A DNA stretch of 64,000 nt from Blautia sp. An81 (GCF_002161285.1 NZ_NFHH01000001.1:331981-395980); one strand, 5' to 3'; numbered from the stretch's first letter, positions 45,127 through 55,058 are shown. Made by a program: numbers and translations. Notes: a model not told the origin generated them from the sequence alone.

Positions 45127-47100
45127 ATGAATTTAACGACAATAGCATTAAAAAATCTGAAACGGAACTTTTCTTTTTATTCCCTGTATCTTATGTCCGT
45201 TTCTTTCGTTTTGATGGTTTACTTTTGCTTCACTTCTTTTTCCATGAATGAGATTATCATGGAAAAGATCTCATCGGATGGCCGTGTAGAAATGATGTGC
45301 AGCGTAGTCGCTGTATTTATCATGGTGTTTGTTGTGTTCTACATGTTCTACTCAAACAATTTCTTCATGCGCCGCCGAATGAAAGAATTAGGCATTTATG
45401 CTCTGCTTGGATACCGTAAAGGGGATATGCTCTGCCTGCTGACCATAGAAAATATTTTCGTCTGCCTTGGCGGTACGATTGTCGGCATTTTAGCTGGAAG
45501 CCTGTTGCACATCGGCGTAACTGCGGGAATTGTTGCTTTGCTTGATTTAACGATTGATATGGGGGCCATTCCGTTTATCAATCCCCAGGCTGTCGGCTCA
45601 ATCTTCCTGTTTATCCTTGCTGTGCTGCTCACCCTTACACTTTCCAATGCAGTATTGCTCCTAAAATCAACCCTTTTGGATCTGGTGCGCTTGGAAAAAA
45701 AGGTGGAAAAGCCTGTCCGCCCGAATATCGTTTTCTCCATCATCGGAATTGTTTTTCTGCTCGGTGGGTATGCCCTGGCACTGGACATGGTTCGTGGTAC
45801 TCAATCTGTTTGGACAACGATTGGCTTTTCGCCTATTGCATTGCTGACTCTGGTACTGGTAGTAGTTGGCACAGTATTATCCGTTTATTCCTTTGTCCCC
45901 TTTGTATGCCAGTGTGTCAAAAATCGCCACCGTATTCTGTACCGGGAAAATACGATTGTTGTTGTTCCCAAATTTATGCACCGTATCCGATCCAATGCAA
46001 AGTCACTGATCCTTTTGATTTTGCTGGTTGCCGGAACACTTTCCGTTTTTGGGGCAACCACGCTTTCGGTTTGGTATCCTTACAGAGCTGTGGAACGGAT
46101 TATTCCGTCTGCAATCGAATACCGGGTTGAGGACGAACAGCAAAGCAAGCAAGCGCAGGCAGCATTAGCCGAAGAATTAAATAGCCAGGAATATCAGGTA
46201 CAAGAAACTGACTTGCTAAAAATCACGGCCACATCAGATCACCTTCCCGATGAATACAGCATTAGCGGCGAAGAAGTGCGAACACCCGGATTTGAGTGCA
46301 TGAGTCTGACCGACTACAATACTTTACTGAGCAGCCAGGGAAAAGAAAGTTCGATTTCTGAGCTTAGTGATGACGAATGTGTTTTGGTGAAATACCGGCC
46401 TGACCCTGAAAACTCTGATGTCGGTGCTGTTTATCATCTGAACATTGGTGATGGAGCTACAACAGATGTAACGGTTGTTCAGACCACCTTGGATAATCCG
46501 ATTGGGTTTGCAAATAGTGTTGCTACGCTTCTTGTCTCCGACCAGCTTTATCAAACCATAGCAAACGGACAGCCTGAACAGATCACGGTTGTCAGCATCA
46601 ATGGTGGAACGACCCGTACCGATGGGGCTGCCTATACGATTTTGAAAGACGCTATGCCTGAGAACATCTATCTTGCAAGCGCATGGCAACGGCAGACTGA
46701 AATCATCCAACAGAACAGCTCTACCTATCTGCTGATCGCATTTGCCACCATTATCTTCCTGATTGCTACCGGCAGCATCCTCTATTTTCAAAACCTGTCT
46801 GCCGTCACCTATGATCGGGATGATTACAACATCCTTCAGCGCATGGGATATAATAGGAATATGATAAAACGCTGTGTCCGGCGGCAGATTCAGATTTATT
46901 TTGTGATCCCTTATATGATAGGTATGCTGCACAGCATTTTTGCCATTATATGTTACAAATCGGCATTGATGGACGATGTGCTGGGACGGGCAAGTGAGGT
47001 TATCCTGCCCATAGCCCTGGCCATTGGAATTTTCTCCATCGTTTACTTTATCTATTATCAGGTAACAAAACACTCTTGCTATAAGGCAGCGATAAACTAA
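45127..47100 (+). CDS. BceB-type FtsX permease of peptide-antibiotic transporter
   Basis: The 657-residue membrane protein has helices near its start (RNFSFYSLYLMSVSFVLMVY), the FtsX block (FFMRRRMKELGIYALLGYRKG), a cluster of helices to about residue 300, a 200-residue external domain (about 320-525) and C-terminal helices. This ten-helix plan with a big external loop is that of BceB/YtsD permeases, which sense and free lipid II cycle targets from peptide antibiotics. It follows the ATPase after 14 bp. Confidence 0.9.
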   Translation: MNLTTIALKNLKRNFSFYSLYLMSVSFVLMVYFCFTSFSMNEIIMEKISSDGRVEMMCSVVAVFIMVFVVFYMFYSNNFFMRRRMKELGIYALLGYRKGDMLCLLTIENIFVCLGGTIVGILAGSLLHIGVTAGIVALLDLTIDMGAIPFINPQAVGSIFLFILAVLLTLTLSNAVLLLKSTLLDLVRLEKKVEKPVRPNIVFSIIGIVFLLGGYALALDMVRGTQSVWTTIGFSPIALLTLVLVVVGTVLSVYSFVPFVCQCVKNRHRILYRENTIVVVPKFMHRIRSNAKSLILLILLVAGTLSVFGATTLSVWYPYRAVERIIPSAIEYRVEDEQQSKQAQAALAEELNSQEYQVQETDLLKITATSDHLPDEYSISGEEVRTPGFECMSLTDYNTLLSSQGKESSISELSDDECVLVKYRPDPENSDVGAVYHLNIGDGATTDVTVVQTTLDNPIGFANSVATLLVSDQLYQTIANGQPEQITVVSINGGTTRTDGAAYTILKDAMPENIYLASAWQRQTEIIQQNSSTYLLIAFATIIFLIATGSILYFQNLSAVTYDRDDYNILQRMGYNRNMIKRCVRRQIQIYFVIPYMIGMLHSIFAIICYKSALMDDVLGRASEVILPIALAIGIFSIVYFIYYQVTKHSCYKAAIN

Positions 47101-47107
47101 TAGTGCT

Positions 47108-47146
47108 GCAGGCAGCCGGCATCCAGTATGGGTACCGGCTGCCTGC
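47108..47146. terminator. Hairpin after the permease gene
   Basis: GCAGGCAGCCGG (47108-47119) pairs perfectly with CCGGCTGCCTGC (47135-47146). The T-run is weak, so it may be a partial terminator or mRNA end stabiliser before the kinase gene. Confidence 0.5.
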
Positions 47147-47221
47147 GGTTGTCAGGACCTTTCACTTCCTTGCGGATATGGTGCAAATGAAGTAAAATAT
47201 ATTAGGATAGGAGGTGCTTCT

Positions 47222-48787
47222 TTGAAACGAAAATATATGGTACTGCAAGGCTTAATGATACTCAATCAGCTATTGCTTATCGCATTTCTATGCGTAATGA
47301 ATACTATCGGAGCTACAATACCAGCAGAAAATATCGTTCATATTGTACTTCTGACATTTCTGTTTTGGGACGGATACTATATATCCGGTAAAAACGTAAA
47401 AGGGAATCCTGTCTTATCACAATTTGCAATTCTCCTGATACTATTTGGATGGCATTTTGGATTGTCGCTATTTGGTTCCTATTCCCTTGCAGATACGGCA
47501 TCCGTTGTTATTCTTCCGATTTGTTTGTATCAACTGATGAACTTTGTGCAGGCGTTTCTTTTTCAAGGAGCCAATTACAAGGGAAGAAGGATATTCCTGT
47601 CCGGGACAGCCATCCTCTGCTTTACAGCAACCCTCAGTTTTTTTATTGACAGAGAATCTTTTTACATTCTCTACAACATTCAATTTCTGGTTTCCTTTGC
47701 CTGGTGCATTGCTATATCTGTAATTCATCGAAAAAGAGTATGGTTTGTTTTAAGAAGTCAAAGAAAGCAACTGCTATTTTCAGCAATCTTTGTCCTGCTT
47801 CCATTTATCTGCTATGTGATAGCTTTTTCTCGGAAAGAAAACTATGTTGAGCAGATGGGACTATACCTCATCGTCATGCTTACATTTGTCAGTATCCACA
47901 GTATCATTTTTCGGACGGATCATCAGCAAAAGCCATTTTTTTCATTAAGCTGGCCCACAACTGCTATTTTTCTTTTATTCTGCATTGCCAGCTTCGTACT
48001 AATTGTATGGTTGTTTGGTTTGCCCATTTTAACCGCGATTACGCTGCTTTACTTGCTCGTTTTTTGTGGACTGCTCTATCGCCTGCTGTTATTTTGGAAA
48101 GCGAGCAGATCAGAGAATAACACCTCCGAAGCCGTTCCTTCATTTTATGAATACACAATAGCGCAGCTTAAACATGAAGAAGCACTGCGAAAAGAGTTTA
48201 CCAATTACCTGCACGATGATATTTTACAGGATCTTCTTTCCATGAAGAATCTGGTGCGTAAGGCTGGGCAGCTCGAAATTCAGCAGCTATTGGAAGATAC
48301 GCTGCGAAAACTCACATCTTCCATACGGTCCCAGATGCAGGCATACCATCCAAAATTATTAAAGAACTTGACATTCAAAGAGAACCTTCAAAGCGTCCTG
48401 GACTCTATTACCAATGATAGTGATACCTTGATTGCCCTGGATTGTAAAGACGATATTTTTTTAGTGGAACCGTACACAATGCTGATCTGTCGGTTTGCGA
48501 GAGAGTTGGCTGTAAACGCCCTCAAACATTCCCATGCTGCAAGAATTGATGTGAGGCTGCAACAGGAAAATGACATGATTATCCTGCAAGTGTCAGACAA
48601 CGGAGCCGGATTTTCAACCCCTCCCGAAGATCACTCCATTCATCACGGACTTGCCTCGATTCAGGAGCAGGTATCCTTTTTGAATGGCAAAATGACGATC
48701 AAAGAAAATCCAAATGGAGGAACCAATGTCAGCATCTTTATTCCCATGAAAGGAGATGAATCCTATGCGAGTTTTGTTGGTCGATGA
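47222..48787 (+). CDS. Multi-helix HisKA_3 sensor kinase
   Basis: About 300 residues form seven or eight membrane helices without a clear outer domain. The cytoplasmic part has TNYLHDDILQDLLSMKNLV with phospho-acceptor histidine and DNGAGFSTP in the HATPase region. The start is TTG behind AGGAGGTGCTTC. This type pairs with NarL-type regulators. It lies behind a BceAB-type transporter rather than the usual BceS kinase, so the transporter may be controlled in a LiaRS-like way; this is an inference. Confidence 0.88.
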   Translation: MKRKYMVLQGLMILNQLLLIAFLCVMNTIGATIPAENIVHIVLLTFLFWDGYYISGKNVKGNPVLSQFAILLILFGWHFGLSLFGSYSLADTASVVILPICLYQLMNFVQAFLFQGANYKGRRIFLSGTAILCFTATLSFFIDRESFYILYNIQFLVSFAWCIAISVIHRKRVWFVLRSQRKQLLFSAIFVLLPFICYVIAFSRKENYVEQMGLYLIVMLTFVSIHSIIFRTDHQQKPFFSLSWPTTAIFLLFCIASFVLIVWLFGLPILTAITLLYLLVFCGLLYRLLLFWKASRSENNTSEAVPSFYEYTIAQLKHEEALRKEFTNYLHDDILQDLLSMKNLVRKAGQLEIQQLLEDTLRKLTSSIRSQMQAYHPKLLKNLTFKENLQSVLDSITNDSDTLIALDCKDDIFLVEPYTMLICRFARELAVNALKHSHAARIDVRLQQENDMIILQVSDNGAGFSTPPEDHSIHHGLASIQEQVSFLNGKMTIKENPNGGTNVSIFIPMKGDESYASFVGR

Positions 48788-49367
48788 CCATGCGCTTTTT
48801 GCTCAAAGTTTGGCGATTGTATTATCAGACTTCCCATCCATTGAACAGTTTTCAAATATCAAATCCGTTGATGAAATAGAGGCAAAGATTGGAAGGGACA
48901 AGCCGGATATTCTCCTAATGGACATCAATCTTGGAAAACTGTCCGAGGAAGATGGCCTGCTCCTGGCACAGAACCTTTTACAAAAATATCCCGACCAAAA
49001 AATTGTAATTTTGTCAGGATATGATCTGCCCGTTTACAGAAAAGAAGCTGAAAAGCTGGGGGCAAAAGGTTTTATCAACAAAGATATTGAACCCGAAGAA
49101 CTGCTGCATATTCTGGAAGCAATAAATAATGGCTCCACCTACTTTGAAAAAGATGGAACCTATATAGAGGAACTAACAGAGACCGAAAAGCAAGTTCTGC
49201 TTCTGCTGGCCGGAGGAACTAAAAGGAAAGAAATTGCCGAACAGCTTTTTATGAGTGAGAGAACGGTATCCAATCATTTGCAGCACATATTTGAAAAATT
49301 AGGGGTTTCTTCAGCAGTAGAAGCTATCACAAAAGCTATTCAATTAGGGTATATTCCACCACTTTAA
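48765..49367 (+). CDS. NarL-family response regulator
   Basis: The 200-residue protein has a receiver (VDDHALFAQS, phospho-acceptor in LLMDINLGKLSEEDG, lysine in GFINKDIEPEE) and a LuxR-type HTH (LTETEKQVLLLLAGGTKRKEI, MSERTVSNHLQHIFEKL). The start is the ATG at 48765, which overlaps the kinase end by 23 bp and has AAAGGAG nine bases upstream. It is the partner of the kinase. Confidence 0.92.
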   Translation: MRVLLVDDHALFAQSLAIVLSDFPSIEQFSNIKSVDEIEAKIGRDKPDILLMDINLGKLSEEDGLLLAQNLLQKYPDQKIVILSGYDLPVYRKEAEKLGAKGFINKDIEPEELLHILEAINNGSTYFEKDGTYIEELTETEKQVLLLLAGGTKRKEIAEQLFMSERTVSNHLQHIFEKLGVSSAVEAITKAIQLGYIPPL

Positions 49368-49454
49368 GGACGACGCAATGAGATAATCTTCTGGTCAAAA
49401 TAGTCCGAAGTTTGCTTATGCCTTAGCCGTCATCGCCTTCCAAAGATAAAGAAA

Positions 49455-49496
49455 GGGACTGCCGCATCTATGATTTCCCATTGATGTGGCAGTCCC
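49455..49496. terminator. Bidirectional terminator between regulator and permease genes
   Basis: GGGACTGCCGCATC (49455-49468) pairs with GATGTGGCAGTCCC (49483-49496) over 14 positions with one G-U. T-rich sequence follows on both strands, so it ends both the NarL gene and the convergent permease. Confidence 0.8.
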
Positions 49497-49521
49497 ACTT
49501 ATATATACTGTTGAAAAGCTA

Positions 49522-51882
49522 TTACTGTGCGCTGATTGTATCTACAATGGACATCTTCTGCATCTTTTTGATCGGCCCGCGAACAGCCAAAACCACAGAA
49601 AGTACCATAATCAATACGATAATTCCAAGTTCCACCCAGGGAATAGCCCAGGGATCTCCCCACTTAGAATTTATCAGCAGGGCAAAGAGGACTCTATTGC
49701 AGATCAATCCCAGCACAGTACCAACCACACAGCCGGTTATCGCATAGGTGGATGCTTCGGCAATTACCATTCTGGAAAGCTGGCGGGTACTTAACCCAAT
49801 CGCCCGGAAAGCGCCGTACTGCTTTGTTCTGGCTGAAACACTCAACGCAATGCTGTTGATCACATTGAATACGGTAATTAACGCAATCAGCGCCAAGAAA
49901 CCATAGAGGAACAGCCATACACAGTAATAAACGCCTAATGTGCTGCTATTATCCATCCGTTTGTCTACGAAATCAAATCCGGCTCCGTAGGTGCGATGAA
50001 TCGCATTCACATCTTCATCTGTCGCGTCAGAGGATAACTGCATATCAATGATGGTATAGTTTTCTTCCCCGGTGATCTGACGGAAGGTATCTTCGGAAAC
50101 AATGATAATGCCGGAATCGCCGGTATTATTGAACGGGCTGGTTGAGAGAAGCCCTGTAATTTGTATTTCCACAGGCTGGCCGCCAATTTGCATTGTAACC
50201 GTGTCGCCAACCTGCATACTGTTTTGTGTATCATATACGGTCAGCCCGGTATTCAATTCACTTTGTACCGTTTCCAATGAGCCGGATTGCAAATAGTCAG
50301 AAGCCCATTCAAATTGCTGCTGCTCATACGAAACTAAGATGGCGGTCCTTTCTGCCCCATTCACCGTAACAGGCACATCATACGCAAACATCCGGCCATA
50401 AACCGCATCCACAGCAGGATTTTCTTTCAGCTCGTCGATAAATGCCCTGTCAACGGAGCAGGAATTGTCCGAGCTTACAATAGATAGATCCGGCGCCCAC
50501 GGATACAACGGGGTCAGGGTATGGTTCATAAATGTGATCGTTACAGAAAAAGCCAGGAAAAGGACAATGCTCAAGGCAAAAGAACACACCGTCAGCACAA
50601 AATTCTTGCGGCTTGCCTTTGCGTGGTGAATACCGAGAGCGGTATCCACTTTGAGGCGCTTTGTATTTGCCGCTTTCCGAATCGGCTGCAAGTCATTCGC
50701 ATTGCCGGAAACTGCCGCCAGCGGGGAAACCTTTGAGGCTTTCTTTGCGGGAGACCGGGCGGCCAAAAGCACCGTCAGCAATCCTACAATAATTCCCGCC
50801 ACAATACTTGGCACACTGATACTAAATGCAGGCATCTCTCCGAAAAATTCAGGGCTAAGGAGCCGAAGGATGAAGCATAAGATCCATATGACGACCATAC
50901 CGCTTAAAACGCCCACAGAAATTGCGAAACGGCACCAACTGAGAGCTTCTTTCCGTACCAACCGCATAACCTGTTTGGGTGTTGCCCCGATACAGCGCAT
51001 CAATCCGAAAAACTCTGTCCGCTGGGCAACATTGCTGTTCAGGCTGCTTGCGATCATCATAGTGCCTGCAAACAAAACCAGTACAAACAGAACGGCAGCA
51101 GAAATATAGACCTGCACCATAAAGGAATCACTGCTCTGTCCAAGCAATCCGAGAAGTTTTGTGTTTTCTGAAACCTGTTCATCACTTAATCCAAATTGAG
51201 ATTTCAATTCAGATATCCTATTTTGGATATTCCCTGTATTAGAAAACTGGACATAAAAAAATGTATTATTTTCAGATGGCTCACCATCCGCAGCAGTGGA
51301 AGTGATCGTACGGTACTTTTCTGTTGTGATAAACACGCCATAAGAATCACTGCTCATAAGATTTGCAGTATTCTCAACAAAACCGGATATGGTAAATGCA
51401 AGTTCGTTTCCGTCAGGCAGGTTGACGGCAATCTGATCTTCAATCGACAAGCCAAGCATTTCTTTTGCATTTACCGATACCATAGCCTCGTTATCGTTCT
51501 GCGGGAAATTGCCCTCTGCGATTATGTCAGAGAGAATTTTTGTGAACAGCCCTTCATCACTTCCGCAAATAAGTGTTTCTGTTCCATTCAGGGTATATCC
51601 CTGATCGCCGCGAAAATTTAAGACATCATAAGCAACAACCGCCTCTATATCAGAGCGCGCAGCGATAACTGCCGCATCTTCATCCGAAATATTGCGTAGT
51701 GCAATATGCCAATTTCCCGTTTCCGCCTGCGTTTTCATGATCTGGCTGCGGACAAACATATCTGCCATGCCAAAAATGGTCGTCACCAGAAACACCGCCA
51801 GCACGATACAGAAAATGGACATCCGGCTTTGCTTGCGATGGACTTTTGCTGAAATAGGAACAAGGTCAAGATAATGCTTCAT
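49522..51882 (-). CDS. MacB/FtsX-type ABC permease
   Basis: The 786-residue protein has two FtsX blocks: one near 250-390 after a first helix and external domain, the other near 650-780 after a second external domain. It starts [20 protein letters not shown]. This double-FtsX plan is that of large peptide or lantibiotic resistance permeases. Its start follows GGAGGGAATACGG and overlaps the ATPase stop by 17 bp. The ATPase, kinase and regulator upstream form its operon. Confidence 0.9.
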   Translation of the reverse strand: MKHYLDLVPISAKVHRKQSRMSIFCIVLAVFLVTTIFGMADMFVRSQIMKTQAETGNWHIALRNISDEDAAVIAARSDIEAVVAYDVLNFRGDQGYTLNGTETLICGSDEGLFTKILSDIIAEGNFPQNDNEAMVSVNAKEMLGLSIEDQIAVNLPDGNELAFTISGFVENTANLMSSDSYGVFITTEKYRTITSTAADGEPSENNTFFYVQFSNTGNIQNRISELKSQFGLSDEQVSENTKLLGLLGQSSDSFMVQVYISAAVLFVLVLFAGTMMIASSLNSNVAQRTEFFGLMRCIGATPKQVMRLVRKEALSWCRFAISVGVLSGMVVIWILCFILRLLSPEFFGEMPAFSISVPSIVAGIIVGLLTVLLAARSPAKKASKVSPLAAVSGNANDLQPIRKAANTKRLKVDTALGIHHAKASRKNFVLTVCSFALSIVLFLAFSVTITFMNHTLTPLYPWAPDLSIVSSDNSCSVDRAFIDELKENPAVDAVYGRMFAYDVPVTVNGAERTAILVSYEQQQFEWASDYLQSGSLETVQSELNTGLTVYDTQNSMQVGDTVTMQIGGQPVEIQITGLLSTSPFNNTGDSGIIIVSEDTFRQITGEENYTIIDMQLSSDATDEDVNAIHRTYGAGFDFVDKRMDNSSTLGVYYCVWLFLYGFLALIALITVFNVINSIALSVSARTKQYGAFRAIGLSTRQLSRMVIAEASTYAITGCVVGTVLGLICNRVLFALLINSKWGDPWAIPWVELGIIVLIMVLSVVLAVRGPIKKMQKMSIVDTISAQ

Positions 51883-52561
51883 CCGTATTCCCTCCTAAAT
51901 CTGTAAGCACGCCATCTGTTACCCGGAACACCCGATCCACCGAAGCGGTCAGATTTTTATTATGGGTAATCATTAAGATTGTCTGCTGAAAGCGTCTGGA
52001 AGCCTGTGTGAGCAGATCAATCACATCCTGGCTGTTTTTACTGTCCAAATTTCCGGTGGGTTCATCCGCCAAGATCAGCTTTGGCTTTGTAATCAAAGCG
52101 CGGCCAATCGCAACCCTTTGCTGCTGCCCGCCTGAAAGCTGGTTTGGCAGATGGTGGCGGCGCTTTGTTAGACCAAGCAGCTCCAGGATTTCCTTAACGG
52201 CCGCCGGATCAGGTTTGCGATAATCCAGAAGCAGCGGAAACATGATATTCTGCTCCACATTCAGCTCGGAAACAAGCTGGAAGGATTGAAAAATGAATCC
52301 GATATTCCGCCGTCTGAAAATGGTGCGTTCTTCCTCCTTCATAGAAAAAAGATTTTGCCCATCCATCAATACTGTGCCGGAAGTAGGAAGGTCTAAAGCA
52401 CCAATACAATTCAGCAAGGTGCTTTTTCCAGAACCGGATTCACCAACAACGGCAGCAAATTCTCCCTTTTCCAGAGAAAATGAAACATTTTTTAAAGCGT
52501 CAACTTTTGCTTCGCCCTTACCATAGGTCTTACATAAATTTTGTACTTTCAAGATTTCCAT
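51866..52561 (-). CDS. LolD/MacB-type ABC ATP-binding protein
   Basis: The 231-residue ATPase has Walker [12 protein letters not shown], the Q-loop FIFQSFQLV, the signature [12 protein letters not shown] and Walker [14 protein letters not shown]. The ribosome site GGAGGCTGATGAT lies just downstream of a 42-bp operator-like block that it shares with another operon 8 kb away. It powers the MacB/FtsX permease. Confidence 0.92.
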   Translation of the reverse strand: MEILKVQNLCKTYGKGEAKVDALKNVSFSLEKGEFAAVVGESGSGKSTLLNCIGALDLPTSGTVLMDGQNLFSMKEEERTIFRRRNIGFIFQSFQLVSELNVEQNIMFPLLLDYRKPDPAAVKEILELLGLTKRRHHLPNQLSGGQQQRVAIGRALITKPKLILADEPTGNLDSKNSQDVIDLLTQASRRFQQTILMITHNKNLTASVDRVFRVTDGVLTDLGGNTDEALS

Positions 52562-52594
52562 ATCATCAGCCTCCTTTCCTAAAGGATAACAAAG

Positions 52595-52636
52595 CCAGCT
52601 TACAATCAGGTGAATTTAATCTTACGATTCAGTAAG
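52595..52636. promoter_or_regulatory. 42-bp operator-like block, copy 2
   Basis: CTTACA at 52599-52604 and CTTACG at 52621-52626 (22 bp apart), with the same internal TCAGGTGAATTT as copy 1. It stands 34 bp before the ATPase ATG and overlaps the end of the kinase gene. The OmpR-type regulator encoded upstream is the probable binder. Confidence 0.7.
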
Positions 52637-53851
52637 AAAGGAAACTGTGAATGTTGTGCCTTCGTTCAATTCACTTTGAACGGAAAGCAGGCCGTTTTGA
52701 CCGGTGATAATCGACTTAGCCAACGGAAGCCCCAAACCAATCCCCGGTGTTTCAAGGGAATGTTTACTCCGATAGAAGCGTTTGAAAATATGGTGTATAT
52801 CTTCTGGTGCAATCCCACTGCCACTGTCAGCAATAAAAATACGAAGTATCGCCGGTGTACATTCCCATGAAATTTGAATCGTATCTCCCGGCTTTGTATG
52901 GTCTAAAGCGTTTTTCACAATGTTTCCAATGGCTTCACTCGTCCATTCCAGATCACAAAAAACTGTCTGCTCTGAATTACCTTTCAGGATGATTTGCTTA
53001 TTCTCCGTTATGGCCCGGTCTGTTAATTCACTGATGGAACGGGAGATCAATTCTGTCACAGGGCAATTCCTTTTTTCAAAGACAATATTCCCTGTGTCCA
53101 GACGGGTGATTTTCAGCATGGATTGGATCAATTCTTCCATTCGCTTTAGTGATACCCCGATTTTCTCTGAAAACTCTTTTACGGTTTCCGGGTTTTCCGG
53201 TTCATCCGCAATAATTTCCTGATACATTGTAATGGCGGCCAATGGCGTTTTTAGCTGATGGGATATATCAGAAATCGTACTTTTCAAAAATTCCTTTGCT
53301 TTATGGTCTGTATCACTTTTGGCTTGAAGCATTGTGGCAAGCTGCTCAACAGAAGCAAAAATATAAAAAATTGCTCCCTCGCTGTTTTGTGGAAGGTGAA
53401 AGGAAAAATCACCATTGATATAGTTCTCTATTACTTTCCCGGCCTGCTGATATAGGTTTTTCCTTCTCAGGAAGAAAATAAGCGTTCCGGCAAAAAGAAA
53501 AGTAAGCAAAACAGCCAAACCAATCAATACCGTTATCAGCGTGTCCCTTTGAAATTGAGAAAGATAAGGCAGAGAATTAGCTGCTGCTTGGCTTTCAATT
53601 CCCAATTCCGTAAGCAATTCGATTCCGCCTTGACTTGTTTCGGTACTTGTCAGGGCATTGGCGATTACGTCTTTCGGAACGCCTTGTTCCAAAAGCGAAG
53701 AAGCAATAGCTTCATCATGTGCAATATAGCTGCTTCTGACAGCATCACTCTGATCTATGAAAAACAGACCGCCCGCACATAAAGTCACAAGCGCAAAGAT
53801 CGCCAAAAAAATGATATATCTGCGTATCTGCTTGTCTTGAAGGAAACTCAT
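52622..53851 (-). CDS. HisKA sensor histidine kinase
   Basis: The 409-residue protein has an N-terminal helix, an external domain of about 80 residues, a second helix near 95-115 and HAMP-like linker, then DISHQLKTPLAAITMY with the phospho-acceptor histidine and HATPase motifs (NIVKNALDHT, DSGSGIAPED, IGLGLPLAKS). The start is the ATG at 53851, overlapping the regulator stop, with AGAGGTGTCTGT before it. It probably senses antimicrobial peptides for the downstream ABC transporter. Confidence 0.9.
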   Translation of the reverse strand: MSFLQDKQIRRYIIFLAIFALVTLCAGGLFFIDQSDAVRSSYIAHDEAIASSLLEQGVPKDVIANALTSTETSQGGIELLTELGIESQAAANSLPYLSQFQRDTLITVLIGLAVLLTFLFAGTLIFFLRRKNLYQQAGKVIENYINGDFSFHLPQNSEGAIFYIFASVEQLATMLQAKSDTDHKAKEFLKSTISDISHQLKTPLAAITMYQEIIADEPENPETVKEFSEKIGVSLKRMEELIQSMLKITRLDTGNIVFEKRNCPVTELISRSISELTDRAITENKQIILKGNSEQTVFCDLEWTSEAIGNIVKNALDHTKPGDTIQISWECTPAILRIFIADSGSGIAPEDIHHIFKRFYRSKHSLETPGIGLGLPLAKSIITGQNGLLSVQSELNEGTTFTVSFLTES

Positions 53852-54549
53852 ACAGACACCTCTTTCCATTGATACCCAAACCCGCGAGCAGTCATTAAAT
53901 GTTTGGGATGGGAAGGGTCTGTTTCAACCTTCTCACGGAGCCGCCGTATATATACAGATAAGGTATTATCATCCACGAAGTTACCGTTATCATCCCACAG
54001 CTCATTCAGGATCATTTCTCTGGTGACAATTTGATTTGCGTTCCGCACCAAAAGGCAGAGCAGACGGTATTCCACATTGGTTAGATCAAGTAGCTGCCCA
54101 TTCAGCAGAACTCGATTGCTCAAAAAATCTATGGAAATATCGCCACATTCAATCTCCGATCTTTTTTCTCTCTTAGAAATTCCGGCGCGGCGCAGTAAGG
54201 CTCGAATACGGGAACACAATTCTCCAAGTTTGAAAGGCTTCGTAATATAGTCATCCCCACCAGAATCCAAGCCTCGAATGACATTTACTTCTTCATCGGA
54301 AGCAGTAAGAAAAATGATTGGAATTTGTTCGTTCCTATTGCGGACCATCTCGCATATTTCAAAACCTGTGCCATCCGGCAGGGTAACATCTAAAATCAGC
54401 AAATCATATTGGTCGATGTTCTGCAGCAATCTTTTTGCCTCTGATACAGTACGGGCAACCTCAACAGCATACCCGTTCTTTTTCAGAGAATATTGCAGTC
54501 CATCTATCAAACTCATGTCATCTTCTAACAGCAGAATATTATTCGCCAT
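53848..54549 (-). CDS. OmpR/PhoB-family response regulator
   Basis: The protein of about 233 residues starts MANNILLLEDDMSLIDGLQY and has a receiver (phospho-acceptor in LLILDVTLPDGTG, lysine in ITKPF) and a winged helix (DNTLSVYIRRLREKVETDP, TARGFGYQWKEVSV). The start is the ATG at 54549; it overlaps the HTH gene's stop. It is the partner of the kinase and may bind the 42-bp blocks before two ABC operons. Confidence 0.92.
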   Translation of the reverse strand: MANNILLLEDDMSLIDGLQYSLKKNGYAVEVARTVSEAKRLLQNIDQYDLLILDVTLPDGTGFEICEMVRNRNEQIPIIFLTASDEEVNVIRGLDSGGDDYITKPFKLGELCSRIRALLRRAGISKREKRSEIECGDISIDFLSNRVLLNGQLLDLTNVEYRLLCLLVRNANQIVTREMILNELWDDNGNFVDDNTLSVYIRRLREKVETDPSHPKHLMTARGFGYQWKEVSV

Positions 54550-54733
54550 TCCCTTTGCGCTCCTTTCCAAGTTTGGTTCTGCCATCAATCGGCTTTTTTG
54601 CATCTTTCGGGATTAACCAAACCCGTCCCATTTTTTCGGCTCCAGGAATACGGCCATCAGAACAATAGCTATTGATCTGCCGGGGAGAGATCCCCCATTT
54701 TTCGCCAGCTTCCCTTAAAGTCATATAATCCAT
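54539..54733 (-). CDS. Small helix-turn-helix (excisionase/MerR-like) protein
   Basis: The 64-residue protein (MDYMTLREAGEKWGISPRQI, then GRIPGAEKMGRVWLIPKDAKK) is a DNA-binding-type HTH with the KPIDGRTK tail common next to VanRS-like systems on Tn1549-type elements. The start is the ATG at 54733, eight bases after GGAGGT. It overlaps the regulator start, so it is the first gene of the five-gene operon. CTTCG and CGAAG flank 6 bp about 30 bp upstream, a possible operator. Confidence 0.8.
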   Translation of the reverse strand: MDYMTLREAGEKWGISPRQINSYCSDGRIPGAEKMGRVWLIPKDAKKPIDGRTKLGKERKGNGE

Positions 54734-54811
54734 AGCACATACCTCCAGCATTTATTATACTTCGCTTTCTCGAAGAATACAAGCTATGGAGAATAAAAGT
54801 ATGCCCAAAAA

Positions 54812-55000
54812 TCATCTGGGGTGCTTTTCCTGCGCTCTTTCCGCAGATGGCCTCAGCAGATAGTCAATATTGGCCTTCACATTCTGCAGTTCCCGCATTT
54901 CTTCCCGTACCTGCTTATATTCCGCATAGGCTTTTCTTTTGGCCTCCAGCACTTCGGCATATTCTTCCCGCAAAGCCTTTGAGATATTTTTTAGGTGGAG
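54812..55000 (-). pseudogene. C-terminal remnant of a relaxase
   Basis: The frame codes LHLKNISKALREEYAEVLEA and ELQNVKANIDYLLRPSAERA, the helical tail of MOB relaxases. The beginning is missing and the first 20 or so codons of the open frame run through a terminator hairpin, so no protein start exists. It is a leftover of another mobilisation region; the complete relaxase at 62204-63829 has a similar tail (ELNTVQANLAAFLG). Confidence 0.6.
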
Positions 55001-55015
55001 TTGGCGATAGAGCGC

Positions 55016-55058
55016 AAAAAAGCCGAGAGACTTTCGTAATGAACCTCTCGGCTTTTTT
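55016..55058. terminator. Symmetrical bidirectional terminator
   Basis: AAAAAAGCCGAGAG (55016-55029) mirrors CTCTCGGCTTTTTT (55045-55058). It would end transcripts coming from the FtsX remnant on the minus strand. Confidence 0.85.

Noticed and set aside
46324..47073. 249-codon minus-strand frame
   Set aside because: It is antisense to the external domain and final helices of the BceB-type permease; no motif supports it.
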